Counted from the first letter of the stretch, positions 9,754-17,874 are shown. The stretch is DNA of 64,000 nt from Bdellovibrionales bacterium (GCA_020628165.1 JAHDFM010000010.1:27927-91926), one strand, 5' to 3'. Notes: generated from the sequence alone by a model not told the origin. Made by a program: numbers and translations.

Positions 9754-10097
9754 AGTGTCTCCTTGAAAACATAAGCTTAAACGAAATCATTAAGTGTTTG
9801 ATCTTTTGAAGATGATAAATGAGCTAGGACCACAAGCAATGAATTAAGTATAAATTGAAACTATGACAATGATTTAGATTATTAATTATATTTATTACCA
9901 GAAAAAGGGTTTAAATGACTTATCAAAACGAGCGAGTGACCTTTTTCATACAAACTTGATTGAAATTAAAAAGGCCTAGTTTTAGCTCGTTATAGCTCAT
10001 AGTTTTCGGGGGATTTCTAGGTAGCGATGAGTTGCTTTTAAAATGATAGCAACTTTTTTGATGGCATTAAAAACTAAAAAAATAGGGGGGGGAGAGA
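9754..10097. promoter_or_regulatory. Divergent control region between LysR gene and dioxygenase-like gene
   Basis: This 344-bp spacer must hold both divergent promoters. I could not pick a single convincing T-N11-A operator. The stretch around 9975-10022 contains repeated TAGCTC/AGCTCA words and flanking CCTAG and CTAGG. The dioxygenase-like gene has a G-rich ribosome site (ATAGGGGGGGGAGAGA) just before its ATG at 10098. Confidence 0.45.
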
Positions 10098-10745
10098 ATG
10101 AAAAGTTCTAAAAGAGACTTTTTAAAACTAGGATTAGGAGGACTTGTGGCAGGAGTTGCGACACAAGCAAGCGCTATGGTTTGTGGAGGTTTGACAGCAC
10201 GCCAACCGGAAGGGCCATTTTATCCAGAAAGAGATCAACAGGACAAAGATAATGATCTCACTCAAGTTGTTGGGCGAGGGCTCGTAGCTGAAGGTGAGGT
10301 GATATTGATACATGGGCAGGTGCAGGATCAAGACTGTAACCCTGTAGAAGGGGCCTTGGTTGAAATTTGGCAAGCTTGTCACACCGGTAAGTACAACCAC
10401 TCGGCCGATCCAAACACGGCAGAGTTAGATCCAAACTTTCAGTACTGGGGGCGCGCCATAACTGACAGTGATGGCAATTATGACTTCAAAACCATTATGC
10501 CTGGTGCCTATCCTGCATCGAGGGATTGGATTAGACCATCACACATCCACTGCAAAGTTCAGAAAAGAGGGTTCATAGAGTTAACCACTCAGATGTATTT
10601 TAAAGACAGTGAACATCTTGATTCTGACAGGTTGTTTTTATCTGTGCCCGAAGAAGAAAGAGACACTTTGGTGATTGATCTAAAAAAACAAGAGGATCAA
10701 GAGCACAGACAAGGCGAGTTCAATGTCACCATAGTTAAGGTATGA
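10098..10745 (+). CDS. Exported intradiol ring-cleavage dioxygenase-like protein
   Basis: A 215-residue single-subunit protein related to the beta chain of protocatechuate 3,4-dioxygenase. All four Fe(III) ligands can be placed: Tyr99 in GKYNHS, Tyr138 in PGAYP, and His149 and His151 in RPSHIHCK. The N-terminus resembles a Tat signal, SKRDFLKLGLGGLVAG, but with Lys-Arg instead of Arg-Arg, ending near residue 26. Intradiol dioxygenases cleave catechols between the hydroxyls with O2; exported members may act on plant or polyphenol material. It is transcribed away from a LysR gene that probably regulates it. No other catechol-pathway genes are present in the window, so the substrate is open. Confidence 0.85.
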   Translation: MKSSKRDFLKLGLGGLVAGVATQASAMVCGGLTARQPEGPFYPERDQQDKDNDLTQVVGRGLVAEGEVILIHGQVQDQDCNPVEGALVEIWQACHTGKYNHSADPNTAELDPNFQYWGRAITDSDGNYDFKTIMPGAYPASRDWIRPSHIHCKVQKRGFIELTTQMYFKDSEHLDSDRLFLSVPEEERDTLVIDLKKQEDQEHRQGEFNVTIVKV

Positions 10746-10798
10746 TGATTATCTTTGATATAAAATAAGGATAATTTCGTCATCTTGAGTAAAGCTCT

Positions 10799-10876
10799 GT
10801 CATCCTGAGCGAAGCGAAGGACCTAAATATGTAAGCACTTGCTTTGTGATAGGTTCTTCATTTTGCTCAGGATGAC
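10799..10876. repeat. REP-like inverted repeat (GTCATCCTGAGC family)
   Basis: Two 26-bp arms, 10799-10824 and 10851-10876, are imperfect reverse complements starting GTCATCCTGAGC and ending GCTCAGGATGAC; only a few positions differ. A partial third copy (GTCATCTTGAG) lies just upstream near 10779 and a further half-copy, CAGGATGACG, near 10888. The element sits between the convergent dioxygenase-like and carbonic-anhydrase-like genes and could form a long hairpin that blocks read-through. A related short dyad is at 63887-63906. Confidence 0.8.
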
Positions 10877-10922
10877 AACCCTTCTTTCAGGATGACGGTA
10901 CGTAACTTACAATAACACCAAC

Positions 10923-11729
10923 TTAGTAGTTGATGACTTTGCGCTTGTTGAGCGGTTGTACTGGACGGTTGTTGTGTGGGTACAATTGTCTAAATGCTAA
11001 AATCTGATCGCGCGAAAGAGTGATCGGAGTGTTGAGCACATTCCAGTGAACTCCCTCTACACAAGGTGGAGTTGTCAATGATCCAACATAGTGATAGTGA
11101 GTGTTCTTCTTAGGCAACATCTCTGCTACGTTGATTTTTTCAGTCAACACTTGTTCAATATTTTTACCTTGGGGAATGTTTCTCCATAACTTATCGACAA
11201 GTTGGTTCCTTGGGCCTTCAATAGCAAAAAAGGCAACGATAGCCACTTGTCCTGATGAACTTTGGTGAACGTATTGGATTTCTAATGGCAATGAGTTACC
11301 AGACAAAGTGTGCTCACTGCTTGAGTGAAATGAAATACTCTTTAATTCATACTGCTCACCACGAATAGCCACATAGTTGCCTGAGGCCACATTGATCATA
11401 ATGGTTGTGCCTGTATCAGTGATTTGAGCAGAGCTTGCTTTGTAATTAAAATTAATATCTGGTGAACCTTGTGGGCGCGACCAAACTAAATTAATTGGCG
11501 ATTGGGACAAACCATTTTTACACAAACCATAATCGGGAGAAAGATCGCCCCAGTTATTCGGTGAGTGAATCCCATCGTAGCCCCATGCAGAAGAAACATT
11601 GGCCTGCACCGCTGGTGTCGCTTGAGGTTGCATGATTTTTGGAGGCATGTTTGCGTCCTCTTTAGGAGGAAGAGAACAGGCCATTAAGAAAACACAAAGT
11701 GGATAAACTAATTTATTTAATTGAAACAT
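10923..11729 (-). CDS. Alpha-carbonic-anhydrase-like lipoprotein lacking two zinc ligands
   Basis: A 268-residue protein with a lipoprotein signal (FLMAC, Cys18) and an alpha-carbonic anhydrase domain from about residue 48. Family landmarks are present: QSPINL (75-81 region), SFHSSSEHTLSG (133-144), LTTPPC and a C-terminal RPVQPLNKR. In the two zinc-binding strands, however, only the middle ligand remains. By alignment to human CA II numbering, His94 is Ser133, His96 is His135 and His119 is Gln152; the proton shuttle His64 is Thr108. The fold is therefore probably kept but hydration of CO2 is unlikely. It lies opposite the dioxygenase-like gene with an inverted repeat between them. A binding or structural role in the envelope is possible. 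Confidence 0.88.
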   Translation of the reverse strand: MFQLNKLVYPLCVFLMACSLPPKEDANMPPKIMQPQATPAVQANVSSAWGYDGIHSPNNWGDLSPDYGLCKNGLSQSPINLVWSRPQGSPDINFNYKASSAQITDTGTTIMINVASGNYVAIRGEQYELKSISFHSSSEHTLSGNSLPLEIQYVHQSSSGQVAIVAFFAIEGPRNQLVDKLWRNIPQGKNIEQVLTEKINVAEMLPKKNTHYHYVGSLTTPPCVEGVHWNVLNTPITLSRDQILAFRQLYPHNNRPVQPLNKRKVINY

Positions 11730-11869
11730 GATACACCATCCTTAAGTATCTAATATAAATGAAGTTATTTTAGTTTAAAGGCTATTGTGAGCTTGTCAAA
11801 ATTAAACATTGAAAGCCTGCGTCATTTTTTTACCTCAAATGCATTTTAGGCTAGTATGTCGACTTCAAT

Positions 11870-12889
11870 TTGGAGGCTAAAATCAAAGGTTCAAAATCTT
11901 CAGGAGCAAAGGTCGTGCTCTCAGCCCTTTTCGCCAATGGGACCATTTGTATTGCTAAATTTGGTGCTTGGCTCGTTACACCCAGCCCATCCATGCTTGC
12001 AGAAGCCATTCACTCACTTGCTGACACCTGCAATCAAGTTCTTCTATTTATAGGGCTGCGCCAAAGTCAGAACGTACCCACAAAAGAACACCCATGGGGT
12101 TACGGGAATGCCCGCTATTTATGGAACCTAATTTCTGCAACTGGGATTTTCTTTATTGGTTTTGGTTTCACTACCTACCATGGCTTTAACAGTCTCTTTA
12201 ATTTAAGACCTTATGATAATACAGAAAACTTGTTGTTGCCGATTTGTATACTCTTGTTTTCTTTTGTTCTCGAAGCGTGGGTTCTTTTCTTAGCTTTTAA
12301 GGATGTGAAAAAGAAAAAGGGCAAAAAAAGTTTTGTGGAGTACATCAAAAAGGGGGATGACCCAACGACAGTGGCCGTTCTGTTAGAAGACGGAATCGCA
12401 GTTCTTGGGGTGAGCCTAGCTTTAACTGGTATCTGGCTCTCAAAGATCTTACAAACCAATTTACCTGATGCCATTACTTCGATATTTATTGGTTGTTTGC
12501 TCGGTGTTCTTGCTTACACTTTGATTCGCTCGAATGCACGTATTTTAATGGGAGCTTCTGCAAACCCAGAAGTAGAAGAAAATATAAAAAATTATCTAGC
12601 ATCTTACAATGGCATAGATAAAGTGGTGACCTTTAAAACTGAAATTTTGGGTCCAGCAAGGCTTCGTTTGGCTGCTGAAATTGAGTTTCATGGAGAGGTT
12701 CTCATTAATAGAGAACAAATAGTCAAAGATGCTGAGAAAATACGTAGTGGTGAGGAAGACCCAATACCAATTCTGATGGACACCTCGGAGCGCATGGTAA
12801 GAACCTTAGGCAAAGTAATCAACGAGCTTGAGGCGGAGCTCAAAAACAAATTTCCACAGCTCGACATCATAGAATTAGAAGTGAACTGA
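11870..12889 (+). CDS. Cation diffusion facilitator (ZnT9-like) transporter
   Basis: A 339-residue CDF-family protein that would export Zn2+ or similar divalent cations against protons. Six transmembrane helices can be traced. Helix 2 carries the metal motif AEAIHSLADTCNQ (HxxxD) and is followed by HPWGYGNARYLW. The equivalent helix-5 site reads LLEDGIAVLG, an Glu-Asp variant seen in the SLC30A9-like branch. The cytoplasmic C-terminal domain (from about residue 235) has the usual beta-alpha-beta layout. The start is a TTG at 11870 without a clear ribosome site; a slightly different start is possible. Stands alone on (+). Confidence 0.88.
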   Translation: MEAKIKGSKSSGAKVVLSALFANGTICIAKFGAWLVTPSPSMLAEAIHSLADTCNQVLLFIGLRQSQNVPTKEHPWGYGNARYLWNLISATGIFFIGFGFTTYHGFNSLFNLRPYDNTENLLLPICILLFSFVLEAWVLFLAFKDVKKKKGKKSFVEYIKKGDDPTTVAVLLEDGIAVLGVSLALTGIWLSKILQTNLPDAITSIFIGCLLGVLAYTLIRSNARILMGASANPEVEENIKNYLASYNGIDKVVTFKTEILGPARLRLAAEIEFHGEVLINREQIVKDAEKIRSGEEDPIPILMDTSERMVRTLGKVINELEAELKNKFPQLDIIELEVN

Positions 12890-13069
12890 TTAATAGCTTT
12901 GCTTGTTAGCTGCGTAAGCGTGTGTCATTAGTATTTATTATGTTCTGAGAAATATCCCCTTATTTTTGCAATTAAAAATTCATTAGGAAAGTTTCATAAA
13001 GACCTTTCGACCATATAAATGTATTAATGAGAGCATTCATTGAGACGAACATTCATGAAGGGGGATATA

Positions 13070-14131
13070 TTGAAATCTTTAAAATCATTATTTTTAATCG
13101 TAACAATTTTATTATTTAGTTTTTCATATGCGGAACGAACTTCGCGCACGCTTCAGCATGATGAAGTGATCGAATTTGTTAGAGGTAATACCATTCAGTT
13201 TCCAAAAGGATCTGTCTTAGATTATTTAGACGGAGTCTTACTCAACGTTATGGTCAATGGGTCTTACTTAGAGGAGTCTCAATGGGAAACAGCTAGTGGT
13301 GATATTTACCCAATATATTGTGGCCCAGTGCCAGGAAGTTTGCGACCAGGCTCAGTTGCTGGTTCAAAAAGTGCTCCCTTAGTTTGGTTTCATCCGAACG
13401 GTGAATATTATCGAGGGTGTCATGTTTTAACTACTATTGATTTAGCAAGCACCAACTATCAATTAAAAACAGGTGTAGGATCAGACCTTGCTTTGTACGA
13501 CGACGGTTCTATCGAATACGTGAGCTCAATTTACGATGGACGTATTTTAATGCACAATCAGTGGCTTGAGCTAGAACCAAGGTCTGAGTTTTATAGATAT
13601 AAAAATTCTAAGCTCAAATTCTTCCGACCAAAATTTAATGAAACACTCTCTGCCAAAACCAAATACGGAGTTATTAATTTTAAACAAGTTCAAGATAAAA
13701 AAAGACCAGTCACTTGGACGTTTCATGAAAAAGACGAACATGTTCGCAGTGCTATCATTGGTCAAAAGCTTCCGCTCAAAAATTTTGAGTTAAATCCAGG
13801 CGATGGAGTCACCTTTGCTATTTGTGAAGGCGGCCAAGAATCTGGTCAGTTTGGTGAGTATAGATATTGTGAGACATCTGATACTGTTCCTTATATAGAC
13901 ACTGTCAATTTAAGCAAAGCCACAACCATTCAAACAAAAAACAATAACCTGATAAAAACAAGGTTTGTCTCATTCACTCAAGAGGGGCACTTGTTCAAAT
14001 TAATATTAGATGAAGATTTAAAGTTCACAAATAAAGAAGGAAAAATAATTCCACTTGAAGCAGGGGATTTTGTTTACCTCAGCAAGGATCTTGAAATCAT
14101 AGATTATATTTTACGACTTAAACGTTTCTAA
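13070..14131 (+). CDS. Exported protein of unknown function
   Basis: About 353 residues beginning with a clean signal peptide, MKSLKSLFLIVTILLFSFSYA, if translation starts at TTG 13070, which is preceded by GAAGGGGG; starts at 13055 (ATG) or 13040 (TTG) are less good. The body has several short strand-turn units with an aromatic-Gly pattern (FHPNGEYYRGC, LYDDGSIEYV, KYGVINFKQ), suggesting a mostly beta protein. Four or more cysteines occur in pairs (IYCGPV, YRGCHV, AICEGG, RYCETS), consistent with disulfides in the periplasm or outside. No family was recognised. Monocistronic. Confidence 0.75.
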   Translation: MKSLKSLFLIVTILLFSFSYAERTSRTLQHDEVIEFVRGNTIQFPKGSVLDYLDGVLLNVMVNGSYLEESQWETASGDIYPIYCGPVPGSLRPGSVAGSKSAPLVWFHPNGEYYRGCHVLTTIDLASTNYQLKTGVGSDLALYDDGSIEYVSSIYDGRILMHNQWLELEPRSEFYRYKNSKLKFFRPKFNETLSAKTKYGVINFKQVQDKKRPVTWTFHEKDEHVRSAIIGQKLPLKNFELNPGDGVTFAICEGGQESGQFGEYRYCETSDTVPYIDTVNLSKATTIQTKNNNLIKTRFVSFTQEGHLFKLILDEDLKFTNKEGKIIPLEAGDFVYLSKDLEIIDYILRLKRF

Positions 14132-14233
14132 GTCATAAATCATTGCTGCTTAAATTGACTAACAGAGATGTTAATAACAATTTTGTAAACTATTAGTGTT
14201 TTAAGTGGCAACAATTGGGTGTATAGTTGCCTA

Positions 14234-15574
14234 ATGAGATATATTGAATACTTTCTATTAAAGTTTGAACGACTCATTGTTCATAAGAACCCTATACATG
14301 TGTTGATATTTGGTTATTTAACTTACGTGATTTTAGGTTTGTTATTTATTTTACTACCCTTTGCACATTTAAATAAAGTACCTTCTATTGATCACTTTTT
14401 CACTGTTGTTTCAGCTGTTTCAACAACTGGTCTTGTTTCTATTTCACCTAGTGACAACTACAGCCTATTTGGGCAAATCGTTATTTTGATATTAATTCAA
14501 GTGGGTGGAATTGGGTATATGACATTTGGTTCTTTTATTATTTTACAAACAGGTCATCGGTTTTCAAAAGCAAGGGAGAAGTTAACAAGGACAGCATTTC
14601 CGTTGCCGAAGTCCCTAGATGTGGTTAGTTTTTTAAGGGGAGTTATTTTTTTTACATTTGCAGTAGAGCTCATTGGAGCTATCATTTTAGCAGGTGTTTT
14701 TTACTCTAATGGTGAGTCTAACTTTGTTTGGCTGGGAGTTTTTCACAGCATATCTGCTTTTTGCACTGCTGGATTTAGTTTGTTTAACGATAATTTTTTA
14801 TCGTATAGGTTTGATAGTGTTTTTATTTTAACAATTACATTGTTATCCATATTGGGATCTATTGGTTATATTGTTTTCCTAGATTTCTACCTAAATTTTA
14901 CTAAAAAAAGAAGCGAGTTTACTTTCACTTCAAAGGTGATCTTGAAAATCACGTCTCTGTTTATACTAGTGTGTGCGGCATTAATATTTTTCTTTGAACC
15001 ATCAATTTCTAGATTTTCAATGAGTGAAAAGCTAATGTTGTCTTTTTTTCAAGCTGTCAGTTCAGTGACAACCGTCGGTTTCAGCACAGTGAGCTTTTCT
15101 TCGCTCTCACCATATTTAATAACTGTTTTTTATTTTTTTATGCTATTTGGTGCATCTCCTTCTGGCACTGGAGGGGGGCTTAAATCAACGACCTTTTCTG
15201 CTCTATATGGTTTAGTGAAAAGTACGTTGCGACGAAGTTCAGTTGTTTGTTTTATGAATAGAAGAATCCCTAACAAAAGGCTGCAGCTTGCCTCTTCGTC
15301 TTTTGTTTTTTGCGTTTTATTAGTGTGGTTAAGTTTGATTTTATTATCATTCACAGAGAATATTGAGGTGGATCTGTTGCTATTTGAAGTTATTTCGGCC
15401 ATTGGAACAGTCGGATTGAGTCTTGATGTTACAAATAGACTTTCTGATTTAGGTAAGCTTATAATTATTATCTTAATGATGATTGGTAGGATTGGTGTGT
15501 TAACTTTTGGTTTAGCTATTGCCACTACAGGAAATGAAGAATATGTTGAAGGTGATAATGATTTGGTTATTTAA
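14234..15574 (+). CDS. TrkH/KtrB-family potassium uptake channel subunit
   Basis: A K+ transporter pore protein of about 446 residues. It shows the fourfold helix-P-loop-helix layout with a filter glycine in each repeat: STTGLVS (near 63-69), CTAGFSLF, TTVGFSTV and GTVGLSL. The cytoplasmic gate-like motif SGTGGGLKSTTFS is also present. In known systems the pore works with a nucleotide-binding RCK subunit (TrkA/KtrA); none is encoded in this window. The ATG at 14234 is preferred over a GTG at 14219 by protein alignment sense, but the ribosome site is weak. The next gene, a DUF3124 lipoprotein, starts 21 bp downstream and is probably in the same transcript. Confidence 0.92.
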   Translation: MRYIEYFLLKFERLIVHKNPIHVLIFGYLTYVILGLLFILLPFAHLNKVPSIDHFFTVVSAVSTTGLVSISPSDNYSLFGQIVILILIQVGGIGYMTFGSFIILQTGHRFSKAREKLTRTAFPLPKSLDVVSFLRGVIFFTFAVELIGAIILAGVFYSNGESNFVWLGVFHSISAFCTAGFSLFNDNFLSYRFDSVFILTITLLSILGSIGYIVFLDFYLNFTKKRSEFTFTSKVILKITSLFILVCAALIFFFEPSISRFSMSEKLMLSFFQAVSSVTTVGFSTVSFSSLSPYLITVFYFFMLFGASPSGTGGGLKSTTFSALYGLVKSTLRRSSVVCFMNRRIPNKRLQLASSSFVFCVLLVWLSLILLSFTENIEVDLLLFEVISAIGTVGLSLDVTNRLSDLGKLIIIILMMIGRIGVLTFGLAIATTGNEEYVEGDNDLVI

Positions 15575-15595
15575 TTTTATTAAAAGTGATTATTT

Positions 15596-16111
15596 ATGAG
15601 AATATTATTATTTGTATTAGTATTAAGTTTAATGACTGGCTGTTTGGTAAGAAACACAGTAGATAAGTCTAAAATACCCAAGCAGCAATCTCTTTTAAGT
15701 TTGAATGAGGTTGAAGATTATAAATTTGAGTCTTCACACACTTCTTATATTCCAATTTATTCTGATTTAGTCTTATCTGATGAAAACTTGCACATTGCTT
15801 TGCAAAGCTTTGTGAGTATCAGGAACTTGAGCTTTGAAACACCATTTAGAATTGATGCTCTTGAGTATTATGACACCAACGGTAAGTTTATAAAAAATTA
15901 CATAGATCAGCCCATCTTTGTGAACAAGCTCGCTACCTATGAGGTTGTTGTGCCAACCAACGATTTGGATGGTGGAGCTGGTGCGAAAATAATAATTAAA
16001 TACTCTTTAATATCAAAGATTGATCAGCATCCATTAATAGAAGCTTTGTTCACAGGAATGCACGGCACGAAAGCCGTGTCTTTTTCTAGTCGATCGGTTC
16101 TTTTGAAATAG
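15596..16111 (+). CDS. DUF3124 lipoprotein
   Basis: A 171-residue lipoprotein with lipobox LMTGC (Cys16). The mature part matches DUF3124: SYIPIYSDLVL, SFVSIRNLS, LEYYDTNGKFIKNYIDQP, a GGAGAKIII segment and a C-terminal GTKAVSFSSRS. The family has no assigned activity and looks like a small beta domain. It follows the TrkH-like gene by 21 bp, so it may be made together with the potassium channel. A GC-rich hairpin at 16129-16160 follows its stop. Confidence 0.85.
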   Translation: MRILLFVLVLSLMTGCLVRNTVDKSKIPKQQSLLSLNEVEDYKFESSHTSYIPIYSDLVLSDENLHIALQSFVSIRNLSFETPFRIDALEYYDTNGKFIKNYIDQPIFVNKLATYEVVVPTNDLDGGAGAKIIIKYSLISKIDQHPLIEALFTGMHGTKAVSFSSRSVLLK

Positions 16112-16115
16112 CTAT

Positions 16116-16316
16116 TTATACATTAAACGTTGGGTCCCGCCCACCAAGGGCGGGGTCAACTCTTGCATTCATGACTTCTTTAAAGAAAGCTGTAGTTAAG
16201 CTGTTGCTCTTTAACTTACATTCATCTTTATTTACTTGTTTGTAGTTTTGAAGATGTAAATCATACATGCTTACAAGATTTTGCAATAGGTGTGAAATCA
16301 AGAAGAAGATGTACAT
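16116..16316 (-). CDS. Small protein downstream of Dps
   Basis: A 66-codon frame beginning ten bases after the Dps stop. Its ATG is preceded by CTAGGAGCAATAAT, a good AGGAG ribosome site at about seven bases, which supports real translation. The peptide starts with a short hydrophobic helix (MYIFFLISHLLQNLVSMY) and ends with a charged, Pro/Gly-containing tail (ARVDPALGGRDPTFNV). The last codons coincide with a strong hairpin. No homologue recognised. It would be cotranscribed with Dps. Could also be a chance frame. Confidence 0.5.
   Translation of the reverse strand: MYIFFLISHLLQNLVSMYDLHLQNYKQVNKDECKLKSNSLTTAFFKEVMNARVDPALGGRDPTFNV
16129..16160. repeat. GC-rich stem-loop between convergent genes
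   Basis: CCCGCCC (16136-16142) and GGGCGGG (16148-16154) pair around a five-base loop, extended by GTTG/CAAC. It lies 18 bp past the DUF3124 stop and inside the end of the small (-) frame. There is no T run, so it is not a standard terminator but may still stop transcription or protect mRNA ends from both sides. Confidence 0.6.
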
Positions 16317-16326
16317 ATTATTGCTC

Positions 16327-16863
16327 CTAGTTAAGTTGTGATTTTAACATCCACGCCATATTTTCGTGTTGCTTAAGTAAGTTAATTAAAAAGTCTTCTG
16401 AGCCAGGGTCATTTTGTTCTTTTTCAATTTGTGTTAACAAAGACCTAATTTGAATTTGAATGGACTCATGATCAGACATTAAGTCAGCAAGCATTGTTGA
16501 TGTCTCTGGGTATTTTCCTGGGCGTTCAAGTAATGTTGAGCCTTTTTTCATTTCATTGAGTGTTCCAATTGGATTGCCTCCAATTTGTCGAACTCGCTCG
16601 GCAAGATCATCAACGAGCTTCAACATGTCATGATATTGGGTGTCTAAGAACTCATGAATACTATGAAACCTTGGCCCTGTAACGTTCCAGTGGTAGTTGA
16701 GGGTTTTAGTGAATAATAAAAACTCATTCGCCAGCAATGAATTAAAACGGTCGATGACTTTAGCTCTATCGACATAAGGCGAGGCGATCACTGGTTTTAG
16801 CATTTTCTCTGGGACCCTGAATGTTTCCCTTTTTATGTTTTCTTTTGTAGCTGTGTTTTTCAT
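16327..16863 (-). CDS. dps: Dps-family DNA-protection ferritin
   Basis: A 178-residue member of the Dps family, which forms 12-subunit shells that oxidise and store iron using H2O2 and protect DNA in stress. The intersubunit ferroxidase ligands are visible: His58 in NYHWNV, His70 and Asp74 in HSIHEFLD, and Asp85/Glu89 in VDDLAERVRQIGG. The N-terminal 25 residues contain several Lys/Arg and may touch DNA. Ribosome site AAGGAGGT lies nine to ten bases before the ATG. It is divergent from a LysR-family gene whose promoter side carries a palindrome at 16942-16956, suggesting direct control. A small frame with its own ribosome site follows. Confidence 0.93.
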   Translation of the reverse strand: MKNTATKENIKRETFRVPEKMLKPVIASPYVDRAKVIDRFNSLLANEFLLFTKTLNYHWNVTGPRFHSIHEFLDTQYHDMLKLVDDLAERVRQIGGNPIGTLNEMKKGSTLLERPGKYPETSTMLADLMSDHESIQIQIRSLLTQIEKEQNDPGSEDFLINLLKQHENMAWMLKSQLN

Positions 16864-16941
16864 TTTTTATTACCTCCTTGTTGTATATTATTATTACAAA
16901 TTTTATTGATAATAAAAAATTGATTGTTTCTATCTATTCAA

Positions 16942-16956
16942 TTAGATATTATCTAA
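16942..16956. promoter_or_regulatory. Candidate LysR-type operator between dps and its divergent regulator
   Basis: TTAGATATTATCTAA is a perfect 15-bp dyad that contains the T-N11-A pattern expected of LysR-type operators. It lies 12 bp before the ATG of the LysR gene (16969) and about 80 bp upstream of dps, where it could control both. Confidence 0.5.
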
Positions 16957-16968
16957 CTGAACAGAATT

Positions 16969-17853
16969 ATGAATAGAATAAATTTAAATAAGCTTTATTA
17001 CTTTTTTATTGTCGCTAAAGAGGGCTCAATCAAAGCTGCTAGCAAAAAGCTAAACCTAACTCAGCCAACCATTAGCACTCAAATCCATCAACTAGAGGAT
17101 GATTTAGGGTTTCAGCTCTTTGATCGGAAACACAGAAAACTGAACATCACGACCAAGGGCCGGTTGATTTTAAAAAAAGCAGACAAAATTTTTGAATTAA
17201 CAGACGAGTTAAATTCTACAATCCCAACAATAAGTAAAAATAAAAGAACCAAATTTAGAGTTGGTGCAATTCAATCTTTATCAAATTCATTTATTTTTGA
17301 TTTTTCACTCAAACTTTGGAGGGATAGTTCTGTCTCTGTTTCAGTGACTCAAGGTTCTTTTGCTGATCTAAAAGAAAAAATGGACAACGATAAAATTGAT
17401 ATTATTTTGACGGATGGTCCTTATAAAAACAAAACTAAGTATAAGTCAGTTTCTTTAGGTCGAGCTAAAGTTGTCGCTGTAGGTAATAATAGTATACGTA
17501 TTAAAAAATCAGATTTTCCATTGGCATTAACTAGTCATAATTATTTGGCCTTTTCAAATCAAGGAAGATTGCAAGACGATATAGAGTATTTTTTTCACCG
17601 CAAGAAAATTGCTCCAGAAGTGATTGGGAGCGTCGATGATGTCACATTAATGAAAGTAATCACTGAAAAGTCGAATTGTTTTTGTATTTTGCCATATAAA
17701 GCTGTGAAGGAGTCAATACAACAAAAGAAAGTGAAGCTGTTAGGTGAGATAAAAGAGATACAAGCTGGCTTATGGGCTGTTATCCCGAGCCATTCTGCAA
17801 ATAATGTTTTTATAAAAAAACTCCTTAAGGACTATTTTATTAGAAAAAAATAA
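16969..17853 (+). CDS. LysR-family regulator, NhaR-like
   Basis: A 294-residue LysR-type regulator. The DNA-binding half, INLNKLYYFFIVAKEGSIKA then ASKKLNLTQPTISTQIHQLE, closely follows the NhaR pattern (N-x-LYYF-x-x-VAKEGS). A typical effector domain follows. In enterobacteria NhaR responds to Na+ and controls an antiporter; here the divergent neighbour is dps, so iron or oxidative stress is an equally likely signal. The ligand is unknown. The start ATG follows GAACAGAATT without a strong ribosome site, and the candidate operator sits just upstream, compatible with autoregulation. Confidence 0.9.
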   Translation: MNRINLNKLYYFFIVAKEGSIKAASKKLNLTQPTISTQIHQLEDDLGFQLFDRKHRKLNITTKGRLILKKADKIFELTDELNSTIPTISKNKRTKFRVGAIQSLSNSFIFDFSLKLWRDSSVSVSVTQGSFADLKEKMDNDKIDIILTDGPYKNKTKYKSVSLGRAKVVAVGNNSIRIKKSDFPLALTSHNYLAFSNQGRLQDDIEYFFHRKKIAPEVIGSVDDVTLMKVITEKSNCFCILPYKAVKESIQQKKVKLLGEIKEIQAGLWAVIPSHSANNVFIKKLLKDYFIRKK

Positions 17854-17874
17854 ATAAGGAGAAGAAGCTTGGAT

